Positions 1-10,275 of a stretch of DNA of 22,924 nucleotides are shown here, piece after piece. This stretch comes from Azolla pinnata (taxonomy: Eukaryota > Streptophyta > Polypodiopsida > Salviniales > Salviniaceae): positions 3,895 to 26,818 of the forward strand of contig JBBBWG010006269.1 of the NCBI GenBank assembly GCA_037176905.1, in the 5' to 3' direction. The notes below the pieces were generated by a model. The model searched no databases. It was not told the DNA's origin and saw only the letters and a list, made by a program, of their open reading frames with translations. The number at the start of each line of letters is the position of its first letter. Positions within the stretch are counted from its first letter, which is position 1. A program made the position numbers and the translations under genes.

Positions 1-132
1 TGGTGCTGGTTAGGAATTCAACAGGAGGCATTCTATTTTGCAATCAGTAAATAAATGATTCACAATTTTCTGTTCTAGAAGTTTCTCTTGACATTGAGAA
101 TCACAAGATTTCTTCTTCTTTGGTACTGTTAG

Positions 133-2704
133 GCAGCTCCATCGGAGAGAACATTTGAGACTGAAGAGACACGTATACTAGCTGCTGCTGCGCCTATGGA
201 TGCAGAGCGGTTCTTGTTAGTTTCCTCCAATTCAAGCAGACCAATGCCTGAACCTGATGGGTTGACGCCTGCCTTTGATGAACAAGTTGGGCAAAAGGTC
301 AGTTTGCCTGTTTAAAGATTTGATCTCAGATGTGGCTTGTGTGTTCATGATGTTTGAAAAACGCACATCCATCAGTAATATGGCTATTCATACGCCTTGT
401 AATTGTGAGAACCTTTTCCAAAGGGGTGTTAGAGAATTATTTTTGTATTTTTGTTTCCTGATTGTGATGTTTTCACTGTCTTAGCGTAAAAGGGATGCTT
501 TGGCCCTGGATGGGAATACAACGGCTGTCATCGAGGAGAAAGAAGTCCTTTGGCGAGTGAACTTTGAGGAGTTCACAAGAAGGCTTCGACACAAGGTAAC
601 GTTGCATCAGTATTGTCACTGACTCCATAGCCAGTGATGCATATTTGATGCAAGAAAATATGACCACTCTTCAGCGTCTTATTTATGTTGACACATCTTT
701 AAAGTTTCATCACCTGCTTAACCAAACAAATTCACAAAATATGACGGAATGAATATAACAAAAATAAGAGATGATTCGTAGAGAATTAACAAAACTAACT
801 TTTTCTCCAAACAAAACTAAAAAGCTCATATATCTGAATAACTTAGCTCACTTGTTCTCATACAGCCAACTCGGAAAATCTTTCCTCATTTCCTTGTCGC
901 CACAATTAAAATGGCACATCCTGATTAATGTGCACATAAATTTGGGGACGTATTTTCCAATGAAGGTTCTATTTTTACAGGCCTGTGTCAATGAAGTAAG
1001 ATCAAAGATAGATTCTGGTGCTGGATGTATTTTACAATGTATGCTTGAGGCGACTAGAAGTTCAGAGACATCCGTGAAGCAAAAGTACTCAGGTTTAAAC
1101 CTATCTGTCTACATTTAATCGTAATTTGATTGGAAAAGATTAGGGTGGATATATTATTGGAGAACTTTGATTGCATTATCATGTGATTAGTCATTGCTTT
1201 TTTTATCATGCATCCCCTAATGTGTTTATAAAGTAATGACCTTGCGGCTGCAGCTCCGTTGTCTATGGATGCAATCACAAATGCTGTGAGAGCAACAGCT
1301 GAAGGTAAATCCATGACAATGGAGAGAATACGAATGGCACTTCACATGATGTGTGCAGAATCAGTTGGGTTCGTGAGCAAGCAAGGTGACTTGGGGTCGC
1401 AATATGTTATCAGTATCCTTTGATGTAACTTTTTCATAGGTTGCTATTCAACTTAGAATTTCACAATGTAAGCCTTTACAGAAGGTGGAAAGATCTGTCC
1501 AAAATTATTGAGGCTGCCTGCAAATATGAGGTATGTATAAAGCATAATTTTAGTAACTTTCCCATTTGTCTCAAAGAGTGTAAATTGCCAATCATCCAAA
1601 CTACAAAATGCATGCGTCATCAGTTTGGCAACCAAAATAACTATCTTGTCATGAAGGAAAAGCATCATCAAATCTTATATCTCTTGGAAACGTTCAAATT
1701 GCACTGATACAGTGTTCACAAGAAGGGAAAAGAGATAAACCCTAAAAATTTAATTGCACTGATAGTGTTCACAAGAAGGGAAAAAAGACAAAGATAAACC
1801 CTATAATTCATCCAGCAGGGTTAGACGGAGCAGGGACAGGTCAGTAGTAGTATTCCTAATAAACAGTTCGGAACTCATCTCAGACATTGTGACTTTTGGC
1901 AGCTGGAGGCAATTGTGCTTCAACGCTATGGGAAAGAGAGTTGTCGGATTTTCAGGTTGCTATCAATGAAAGGGCAGCTAGAGCAAAAGCAGGCATGCAT
2001 CCCTGTCTTCTTTAAAATATTACCCCTTGAGATTGAAATGGTGGCATTCTTAACATGGGATATTCTGCTCAAAGGTGTCTGACATTGCACTGGTAGCGTT
2101 GGGTGAGACAAGAAGACTGCTTTACAAGCTTTTGGGGGAGGAGTATCTGCAACTTCAGGTGCTTTTTCTATTGTAAAATGTCTTCATAAATCTGGGTATA
2201 GTCATCATGGGCCATGGCAGCATGGTTATTATACATATTTCGATGTTCTAGCCTCTCTATTTAATGTCTTCGATGAAATGAAATATAGGAAGTGTCGAAG
2301 AGTGCAGATCACGCTCCATCGAAAACCTTCTACCTGTGGCGTGTGAACTACCCATCCATAGCTGAGCATATACTGGAAGACATGTTCCGAGCTGCCTCCA
2401 ACGTCGGGAAAAGACTTGCCTACGAACTGCAGCAAGAGCAGGAGGTATTTGAATATTGATTGATCTACATCATTGAACATCGACACAATCTGGAAGGTGA
2501 TTAGCAAGAAGAAGGTTATCTTCTTTTCAGGTGCTAGATGTCTTGAAGCAATATCACCTCTCGAAAACCTCGAAGGATGCTCCCACCGTCACCCTTACGC
2601 AGTCTCAGCATGACAAAGTGAAGCGAATCCGCCGTGTTGCAGCGGTTATGGAGGCCTCCTTGCTGAAGTTGGACGACAGCATCATGTTATTCAATGATTT
2701 CTAA
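133..2704 (+). CDS. RPC3: RNA polymerase III subunit RPC3 (RPC82/POLR3C family), 5'-partial
   Basis: This subunit belongs to the RPC3-RPC6-RPC7 subcomplex of Pol III, which acts in promoter opening and initiation at tRNA and 5S genes in the nucleus (family knowledge). Exons seen: 133-297, 485-595, 981-1092, 1254-1412, 1493-1530, 1903-1992, 2075-2158, 2289-2444 and 2531-2704. They join in one open frame of 362 residues ending in a TAA stop. Landmarks matching the family are VLWRVNFEEFTRRLRHK in exon 2, the segment LEQKQ|VSDIALV across the 1992/2075 junction (human RPC62 has LEQKQV there), SADHAPSKTFYLWRVN, and a C-terminal helical stretch ending DDSIMLFNDF. The N-terminal winged-helix part lies upstream of the window. 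Nothing coding was recognised in 1-132, taken as intron. Two splice oddities: a GC donor at 1993 and an acceptor at 1492 behind a better-looking one at 1481. Family call is firm; the 1412/1493 junction rests on restoring the conserved Y-x-I-N-L-x-x-I-I-E frame. Confidence 0.9.
1993..2074 (+). other. GC-AG intron within RPC3
   Basis: The 82-base intron starts GCATGC after AAGCAG and ends CTCAAAG. Only a GC donor joins LEQKQ to VSDIALV without extra residues. The nearest GT in frame (before GTCTTC, 2008) would add five residues (A-C-I-P-V type tail) not expected in the family. GC-AG introns are a known minority class handled by the U2 spliceosome. Confidence 0.75.
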
Positions 2705-2745
2705 GCGTCATTTCGTTCGACGTTGTTCCACCACCCAAAATCATC

Positions 2746-3066
2746 TTCAAAATCTTATTGGTGACAAAATCTTATCATCTTCAAAATCTTATTGGATATT
2801 GGAGCGTCGGAATGAACAGTAGTGTTAGTATGAATGATCAGAGTCAATTCACCATCAGTATATATATATTCATCTCTTCATTACCTGTTTTTCTTATAAA
2901 ATCAATCGTCTCGCTGTTTGTGGGAATCCGAGCGTTGGTATGAATAGGTTTGTAGTATGAATGATCAAAATCTATGTTCAAAATCTTATTGTTGACAAAT
3001 TTTCTTTATGGATACATACAGGCTGCTGTATCAGTTATGAGGATATTGGAGCGTCGGGTATGAACA
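2746..3066. repeat. Degenerate direct repeats in the RPC3 3' flank
   Basis: A block containing GAGCGTCGG or GAGCGTTGG followed by ATGAA recurs at 2802, 2930 and 3049 (spacing 128 and 119). The block TTCAAAATCTTATTG occurs at 2746, 2780 and 2978, and AGTATGAATGATCA occurs near 2827 and 2954. Together they suggest a diverged tandem array of about 120-130 bases directly after the stop codon, so partly in the 3' UTR. Confidence 0.6.
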
Positions 3067-3635
3067 AAAATATTGCTTGATCATAGACATTTGTAGACAA
3101 TCGCATATGTGTTTGTTTACACATTCTTATTCAATAATATTTATCATTACTTCAACATCTGATAGACATGCATACGACAGTAATAACATGTGTTGTGTGT
3201 AACATTATGTAAAGGATTCTTGCACTATCACATATAACCATTCCAATTCAATACCACACTCACTTGTCCCCCTATCTTTGCTCGCATATTTTGATCAACA
3301 TTTGTTCAAAATCCAATCTAGGGAGCAGCTGTCCTTGATGAATCGTTGTTTTCAACTTCCATTGGTGAATGGTTGATTCTGGTCTACGCCTTAGATACTC
3401 CTCAACTTCTAGTGTAGTAGCCATTCTTCTTCTTCTTCTTCTTCTCGTAAATATTTGTGTTAAAACAACGCGACAACACAAAAAACCCTTGCTATCAAAA
3501 CTGCTTCAAAAGTGGCGATGTGGCAAGGTCAATCTTGTAAGGTGTTGCAACACTCGACATAAATCCAACTCCTCTAAGGACATAGTTCCTATACAGTATA
3601 ATTATGACAACCATCAAATCAACTTTGCGTTTATC

Positions 3636-4090
3636 CTACATATATGTCGAGATACTCCGTAAGGCTCATCAAATAGTAAACCATTTTTCTTTTTCTTTTT
3701 CTGCTGCTACGGCTACTACTACTACTACTACTACTACTTTGCTTCTGCTTCTGGTTCTGCTACTTTTACTTTTGCTTCTTCTTACAGACTTGTGCATTTG
3801 GTGGGCTGTTTTCTTGTTCTACTTCTGCTGTTTCTACATATTTGTTGAGATATTCCGGACAACTCATCAAATAAGAAACCCTTCTTCGTTTTCTTCTTTT
3901 CCGATTATTCTTGTGCTACTTCTGCTTCTTCCGCTTCCGCTTCCGCTGCTTCTACATATTTGTTGAGATATTTCCAAAAAGCTCATCAAATAAGAAACCG
4001 TTTTTCTTCTTCTTTTTCTTCTTTTTTCAGCCTCGGCTTCAGCCGCTTGTTACGGAGTCGTGCATTTGCCGGGCTGTTTTTTCCCTGTTC
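3636..4090. repeat. Three-copy degenerate tandem repeat upstream of eIF4A
   Basis: Units begin CTACATAT..GT.GAGATA at 3636, 3834 and 3953. Each is followed by CTCATCAAATA.. and AAACC, then by a pyrimidine tract. Units one and three end in GTGCATTTG..GGGCTGTTTT (3792 and 4060). The middle unit lacks that tail, so it is shorter (119 bases against 198). The pyrimidine tracts between them have expanded as TAC, TTC and CTT runs. Confidence 0.7.
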
Positions 4091-4132
4091 TCTGCAGTCA
4101 ATCGATCAGTCGGTTCTATTGCATACACAACG

Positions 4133-4200
4133 AACGAATCGAACCGAAACAGAACGAATCGAACCGAAACAGAACGACACAGAAACAAAAACAAAAGCAA
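4133..4200. repeat. 20-base tandem repeat plus CAGAAC/ACAAAA run
   Basis: A 20-base unit of the form GAACGAATCGAACCGAAACA is present twice in tandem and then decays into AGAAACAAAAAC sequence. Related ACAGAAC runs recur at about 8949-8982, so the motif is not private to this promoter. Confidence 0.6.
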
Positions 4201-4398
4201 CAACAGAACAAAGGAACAGAAAAGATCAAAGAAAGAAGAGAATGATCCCTCCAAAAAAAAAAACAGAGCATCTGGGATTACAACACAAGTGGCAAAATTT
4301 GGGGTTTTTTTTTTTGTTTTTTTGGTTCTTTGCCATTGTTTCACTTATTTCCTTTTCTGTCCCCTCCCAAAACACTACTACTACTACTACTACTATAC

Positions 4399-4407
4399 AA
4401 ACCCTAA
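4399..4407 (+). promoter_or_regulatory. Telo-box in the eIF4A leader (distal)
   Basis: AAACCCTAA, 113 bases before the start codon. In plants telo-boxes near the transcription start are known from translation and ribosome-biogenesis genes, where they act with other elements. Function here is inferred from position. Confidence 0.55.
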
Positions 4408-4466
4408 TTCCTGCCCTTCTCTCTTTCCTTTCCCTCCTGCAATTCGCTTCCTTCCTCTCCGCCGCA

Positions 4467-4475
4467 AAACCCTAA
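4467..4475 (+). promoter_or_regulatory. Telo-box in the eIF4A leader (proximal)
   Basis: A second AAACCCTAA, 45 bases before the ATG and in the same orientation as the distal copy. Two copies in the same leader make chance less likely, although AT-rich plant leaders contain such 9-mers by accident. Confidence 0.6.
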
Positions 4476-4519
4476 CAAACACAGTCGCCGCAGGAGCAGC
4501 AGAAACCAAGGACTTCCTC

Positions 4520-7500
4520 ATGGCGACCTCCGAAGGAATGGATCCCCGTGCCTATGACGCAAAGATGGAACAGATGTGAGTGAATCCCTCTCTCTCTCTC
4601 TCGCTTTCTCGCATTTTCTTCTTCTTCGTCTTTCTTTTTTTTGCCTGTTTGCACGCCATTCTCTATCTTGTTTTTTTCCCGCCTCTCTACTGATCTATGG
4701 AAGGTTTGAGCTCCCCTTCTCTTCCTTGTCTATCTGTTGAGCCTCTGGCTTTTGGTGTCGCCTTTTGTGTACTTGCCTTCTGGTGTGGTCTCGTCTTGTC
4801 TCCATTTCTTTTTTCGTGTCCACCGGGAAAATTTGTTCTCTCGCTTCTTTTCTCTTCAGCTTAGATTATCCCTTCTAAAAGATTTGGTCTTGTTTAAATT
4901 GGAGGAGATCTGTGGCAGGGACGTTTGTGCCTCCCAAACTTCTCTTCCTCTTTCATTTTTGTAATCATTTCGATCTGGAGTTATTTGTGTAAGAGAAGTA
5001 AGTACTCCTTTTTAGAGGTTTATATGAATGTGAATGGGCGGTGAGCTCCGAAAACGAGTCTGAGGATGCAAGTAGCATTCACAGTCTAGATGCCATCTGT
5101 ATTGAATCTGCGGGTCTCATCAAATCTACGGAAGATGTTACTGGATTATTAGCGATTGTCAGGGAAATCTTGTTCTGTGTGTTTATTAGGGGGAGCGTGT
5201 TATTGTTTGCGTTTATAGAGAGGAAGATGTGCTTGCGTGTATTTATGATGAGGAATATGGCTTTGAGTGCATTTGATCACGAAGAAGGTTTTCTTGAATT
5301 TTTTTTCTTTCTTTTAACTTGATCTTCCTAGACCTCTAATTTCAGTCGCGCTATCTGGTGTGCATATATTTTTATTGGAATTAATCTTGTTAGGTATCCT
5401 GAACACTAGCGTCGAATGCTTCTGCCATGCCTAATGTTCATAAACACTTGTGTTAATTAATGCTTCGTCTCAGGATTGCATTGCCATGTATCAAAGCACA
5501 TCATTTTATTGGCATATCCATGTATGTACATAGGTGCAAAGACAAACGTATATGTAAGCTATAGGACTTAAGTCTCTGTTTGGCTTCCACTTCTTGATAA
5601 TTCTGATCTGTTTATTATTGGTGGAAGTGTAATTTGTTAATAGAAATTTTCCTTTTTGTCAAGTCTTGGTGATGATGGTGAAGAGATAAGCTCTACTTGG
5701 AACGAGGTTTGCGAGAGCTTTGATGAGATGGGTCTTCATGAGAACCTTCTGCGGGGGATCTATGCGTATGGTAAAGATGATGAATTCATTTTCTGTCCTA
5801 ACATAACTGTTCACTGTAATGTACGCGCTGTTTGATTTATTTATATAAATATATATGAAGATTAATGCCTACGAAGATAGTGCCATTTTCTGTTGTAAGT
5901 TTTCAGAGTTGTTACCATATGGTTAATTCATTTATGCGAATGGAAGGATGCTAACTCCATTCTCTGATATTATAACTAGTTCTCAGTTATTTAGGACCAG
6001 GAGACGTCTATGAATTCAGTATGATCATTCATCCACCATTTTCATGTAATGTAACTATTCCCATTTGTTTATTTGTTGGCTTATGAGAAAATTCGGAGAA
6101 TCTGTTTCTGCTGTTACTTAGTAACTGCTCAAAATCATTCTTGCCCGCTGCTTCTTTGCTTAAAGGTCATGCATTGCTGACAGTCCACGCTCTGTTGTAA
6201 AATAACTTTGCCTATTGTTTTTACTTATTGATATATTCCAGTGGTTATGTTAAAATCTTAGCTGCACTTTGATTTTCTAACTCTTCACTTCTGTATATTC
6301 AGATAATGGGTTGATTTTCTGTTGTAATGTTGAATGTGCGTGATTTTCTCTAGGATTTGAGAAACCCTCTGCCATTCAGCAACGAGGAATCGTCCCATTC
6401 ACGAAAGGTCTTGACGTGATTCAGCAAGCCCAATCAGGCACTGGAAAAACTGCAACATTCTGTTCTGGAATCTTGCAACAACTAGACTACAGTTTACGTG
6501 AATGTCAAGCTCTTGTTCTTGCACCCACTAGAGAGCTCGCACAGCAAATTGAAAAGGTGATGCGAGCTCTTGGTGATTATCTTCAAGTGAAAGCTCATGC
6601 TTGTGTTGGTGGTACCAGTGTGAGAGAGGACATTAAGATCCTTCAAGGAGGAGTCCATGTGGTTGTTGGCACTCCTGGGCGAGTTTATGATATGCTTCGT
6701 CGAGGGTCTCTTCGTTCGGACTATATCAAAATGTTTGTCCTTGATGAAGCTGATGAAATGCTCTCTCGAGGTTTCAAGGACCAGGTTGTATTCTTATGTG
6801 GTTTTTTTTATTCATACAACACTAGTCATGAATTTTATGGTCCAGTGCTTGTGAAACATGCTCATTGAGTTTGATGTGATTTGCATTTTGTGCCATTTGT
6901 AGTGCACCCCAGAGTGCTGAAGTTAGGTTACTTTGCATTGCATTATTCATAAAAATATACACGTGTTGGGGTGAGTCAAGCTCAAAGAGTAAGTGTATCG
7001 TGTTGTGGTTAGTCAAGCTCAAAGACATGTCTCAAGCATGTTTAGAGGTGAATGTGATTTACATTTTGTGCCATTTGGCGTTCACCCCAGAGCACTGAAG
7101 TTAGTAGATGGCTTCATTGTTTTATTCACGTATGTACGTGTAGGAGTTGGTCTAGTACTAAGAAATGGCTCAAGCATAGTGTAATTTACAGTTCCTTTAT
7201 TTAAAGGCCTCTTTACACGTGTTTGATGGTGAAAAGTGCAAAATTATTTGGATCAAAAGATGTGTTAGACCACATTTTTCTTTGTTTATGAATTAATCTC
7301 AATGGGACTCATGCTGATGCTTGTTGGTACAGATCTACGATATCTTTCAACTACTTCCCCAAAATTTGCAAGTGGGTGTGTTCTCTGCAACGATGCCACC
7401 TGAGGCCCTTGAGATTACAAGGAAGTTCATGAATAAGCCAGTGCGAATCCTGGTAAAACGAGACGAGCTTACACTAGAAGGTATCAAACAATTCTATGTG

Positions 7501-7968
7501 GATGTGGATAAGGAAGATTGGAAGCTTGACACTCTTTGTGATCTTTATGAGACTTTGGCAATCACACAAAGTGTCATCTTTGTGAATACGCGGAGGAAGG
7601 TGGATTGGCTTACTGATAAGATGAGGGCTAAAGACCATACAGTTTCGGCAACTCATGGTGATATGGATCAAAACACTAGGGATATTATCATGAGGGAGTT
7701 CAGGTCAGGATCTTCACGAGTCTTGATAACAACTGATCTTTTGGCTCGGGGAATTGATGTACAACAAGTGTCTCTTGTTATTAACTATGATTTACCCACC
7801 CAACCTGAGAACTATTTGCATCGTATTGGGCGTGGAGGAAGATTTGGAAGAAAGGGTGTGGCCATTAACTTCGTCACAAAAGAAGACTTGAGGATGTTGC
7901 AAGATATCATGAAGTTTTATAACGTGGCGATCGAGGAGTTACCTAACAATGTTGCAGATCTCATCTAA
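4520..7968 (+). CDS. EIF4A: Eukaryotic initiation factor 4A (DEAD-box RNA helicase)
   Basis: An ATP-dependent RNA helicase of the eIF4F complex that unwinds 5' UTRs during cytoplasmic translation initiation. Coding exons: 4520-4575, 5664-5770, 6354-6784 and 7333-7968; phases agree and give 409 residues, normal for the family (about 407-414). All motifs are present: Q motif [10 protein letters not shown], motif I AQSGTGKT, Ia PTRELAQQ, Ib [41 protein letters not shown] and [15 protein letters not shown]; it ends NVADLI. The wording [15 protein letters not shown] and [11 protein letters not shown] marks eIF4A-1/2 rather than exon-junction eIF4A-III. Motif VI has Gly where most plant copies I remember have Ser; animal eIF4A has Gly too, so activity should be normal. 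The start ATG at 4520 opens [13 protein letters not shown], as in plant relatives, behind a telo-box leader. Intron 1 is the longest (1,088 bases), common for plant translation genes. Confidence 0.97.
6785..7332. repeat. eIF4A intron 3 with internal direct duplication
   Basis: A 54-base segment at 6873-6926 recurs at 7050-7104 with about eight differences; both contain ATTTTGTGCCATTTG and end CTGAAGTTAG. Between them AGTCAAGCTCAAAGA appears twice (6974 and 7011). This looks like an old tandem duplication of roughly 177 bases inside the intron. No RNA gene was recognised in it. Confidence 0.65.
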
Positions 7969-9747
7969 TTTTTATCATACAGCTCCATCGACGACGGTGT
8001 TTGATTTTGACCGAGAACCAGGCAACCTACTTATAATGGATTTTTATCCATCGTATTGTTTGTACTGTACTATGCATAACGTTTTTGAGTTTTTCCAACA
8101 TATGGATAATGATTTCACTGTTTGCTTTTTATTTTCCTGTTAACCAATGCCCAGTAGTAGATGAGAAAAATATGATGCTCCATTAGCTGCCATCAAATGG
8201 TAGAGTACATTTATTTTGTTGGATTACTTGTGTCATCTTGTTGAGAATCTGATCAATAGTCTGTTTTGGCTGCAGTATGTCTGTATTGAAACAGCATTGG
8301 AAGCAATCTGCAGATTTGAAGGACGAGAGAATAGAATATTTTCTCAAAAATTGCAATTTGTATGCGGATGTGATTCGTTGATTTTTTGCCATTATGATGC
8401 AGTCTGGAATCTCAAAAAACAGTTTTAGATCTGTAGTTGCTGCTGTAAAAGGTTTAATGTCCGATTGCTTTGCTGTGTATAGCTTGTGGTACTCCTTCAA
8501 ATCAATGCCAAGCAAAACAGCAAATTCAGTATGTTTTGGGAAGTTCACATTTGTAGCATAGACCACCCCTAATTTTAGCTAACCCCTAATTTGCTTAAAC
8601 TACTTGATGTGAAGTGGTCAAGTGATAATGACATTATCACATCGTCCCTTAATTCTTTTGTTTAAACAGTTTTTAATGTGCATTTAGCATGTGATCACCT
8701 TGACGAATAAGTGATGATTCGTTTCGTGATTTGTAGTCTCGATGATTGGTTACATTGGATTTATCGTTAATCGTGGCAATTAGTGGTGACGATTGGTCTT
8801 TTAAACGGCAGAACGCAATTAAGAGGATCGAGAGAGAGAAAAAATGCGCGTTCCTCTCTGACTGAAGATCTCCAGATTTTTTGTGGTGTTTTTTTTTCCC
8901 CTTTTTTTAGATTTCTTTGTCCTGATCAGATTATGAATGTGAGGGCCAGAACAAAACAGAACATAACAGAACAGAACAGAACGACGACGATGTTTTTTTT
9001 TTCCCCCAAATCGACTTCCTTTCTATTAGTTATCGCCAAGGATGTTTTCTTGTTTCTTGATTAATGAGAAATTAAGAAATCAAAGATAAAACGGAGTCGA
9101 AGGCTTGCAGATTCTGGACCAGACAAAAAAAAAAAAGTGATCGACAGATGATCTGCTCAGAGCGCTCGAACACCAGATGAAGAACATGTGGACTTGGATG
9201 CCTGGTTTTTGCTCCTTTCTTTTTTCTTTTTCTTTAAGCCATAGAAAGAACAAGCTAGGCAGAAAAATATTTTAAAAAGACAAGGAAGATTACGGAGCCA
9301 GACGGGGGCTAATCGGAAGAATACTGTGGGGGCATTCTGGCATCAGAAACACAACGAAACAAGGTAGTTAATCGATCGATCGATCGATTAGTTAGTGAAC
9401 TAAGGAATTCATCAGTGGCCTAACTGATCAGTTAATACGCTAGTTGATTGGTCGATTAAATTAACGAACATGGATGGTGTTAGAACTCGAAGATGTGTGT
9501 CGAAAAACAAGCCCAAAAAAAAAAAACACACAAGGGAAATTTACCGAAAAACTCCATGCAAAGTCATTAGCAACATTTTTAACAACTGTTAACACTAGAA
9601 ATTACAAATTAAACGCCTAGTTTTATCGCTTAATCAATTAATTCCTAAGCGCTTCTCACTAATCGAAATCCTATCCTTCTCTCTTACTAACCTTTTCCAT
9701 CTCACCTCTCTTCTCCTGTTCATCGATTCATAATCTTCCTACTGCTA

Positions 9748-9903
9748 TTTACTAGCTGCTTCCTAACTTCCTACGATGCTTATTAATCGATTCCCTTGCT
9801 AGCTACTGTTTACTAGATGCTTCCTACTTCCTACTATTATTTACCGATCGATTCCCTTAGTGCTATTTACTAGCAACTTCCTACTTCCTATTGCTATTTA
9901 CAA
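9748..9903. repeat. Tandem array of about 59-base units
   Basis: TTTACTAG recurs at 9748, 9809 and 9866 (spacing 61 and 57), with a truncated fourth start near 9897. Each unit carries CTTCCTA repeats, and the first two carry ATCGATTCCCTT. The flanks on both sides are also rich in CTTCCT and TTAATCGATT. Confidence 0.7.
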
Positions 9904-10054
9904 TTCGATTAACAGAAGACAGTAATCCCCGGGATTTGAATTAATCTGGTGTTGATCAATCGAAGCGGAAACTGGGCATTAATCTGTAATCTTCAATTTT
10001 TGAGCAGGCAACTAATAAATTTGTTAAGCAGTTTTTTTTTTGGCAATGTTCCCA

Positions 10055-10177
10055 AACACAAAACAAAAACAAATCAAAAACAAATAAAAAACAAATAAAA
10101 AAACAAAAACAAAAACAAAAACAAATAAAAACAAATGAAAAACAAAACAAATACAAATGAAAAACAAATGAAAAACA

Positions 10178-10208
<31 letters not shown>

Positions 10209-10215
10209 CAAAGAA
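10055..10215. repeat. AAAAC/AAATAA simple-sequence tract
   Basis: About 160 bases made almost only of A and C with occasional T or G, in irregular AAAAAC and ACAAAT units. The T-rich complement gives long Phe/Cys/Leu-type open frames on the minus strand that are not genes. Confidence 0.85.
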
Positions 10216-10235
10216 AAAGAAGAGAAGAGGAATTG

Positions 10236-10275
10236 GGTCAGAACCGGATTCGAACCCACGACCTGTGGCTCTCGA
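10236..10275 (-). other. Orphan tRNA-like B box (TPsiC arm) remnant
   Basis: Read on the minus strand, the sequence contains GGTTCGAATCC (10256-10246), a perfect internal Pol III B box, preceded by AGGTCGTG, which resembles a tRNA variable loop and T-stem. The 3' half of the T stem pairs only partly and no 5' half (D arm, anticodon arm, matching acceptor) is visible. It is therefore a tRNA fragment, a SINE head relic, or chance. A T-rich stretch follows on the minus strand. Confidence 0.35.

Larger units (their letters stand above)
2705..4519. other. Intergenic region between RPC3 and eIF4A, including eIF4A promoter and leader
   Basis: No gene was recognised. The left part (2705-3100) is the RPC3 3' flank with short repeated blocks. 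The middle part holds AT-rich sequence and a CTT run near 3425. The right part (3636-4400) is built of degenerate repeats, TAC/CTA trinucleotide runs (about 3711-3738 and 4374-4395) and long T-rich and A-rich tracts. The last 150 bases are a pyrimidine-rich leader typical of plant translation genes, with two telo-boxes. Long open frames crossing this stretch come from low-complexity sequence. Confidence 0.7.

Noticed and set aside
3604..4579. Long plus-strand open frames upstream of eIF4A (3604-3966, 3911-4579, 3960-4475)
   Set aside because: They are made of trinucleotide and pyrimidine repeats (runs of Leu, Phe, Thr, Ser) in overlapping frames. The 3911-4579 frame only runs into eIF4A exon 1 and its donor.
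5041..5322. 93-codon frame in eIF4A intron 1
   Set aside because: It begins at GTG and no in-frame role in eIF4A fits. The first part (5041-5150) has somewhat coding-like composition, but exon 1 and exon 2 join correctly without it.
6354..7968. eIF4A-III (exon junction complex) identity
   Set aside because: Residues around the Q motif ([15 protein letters not shown]) and DEAD box follow eIF4A-1/2, not eIF4A-III.
8183..8566. A 127-codon minus-strand frame behind eIF4A
   Set aside because: No recognisable domain, antisense to the likely 3' UTR, and no splice or leader context. Kept as chance.
10236..10275. A complete tRNA gene
   Set aside because: Only the T-arm region is present; no acceptor pairing, D arm or anticodon arm could be found upstream on the minus strand.
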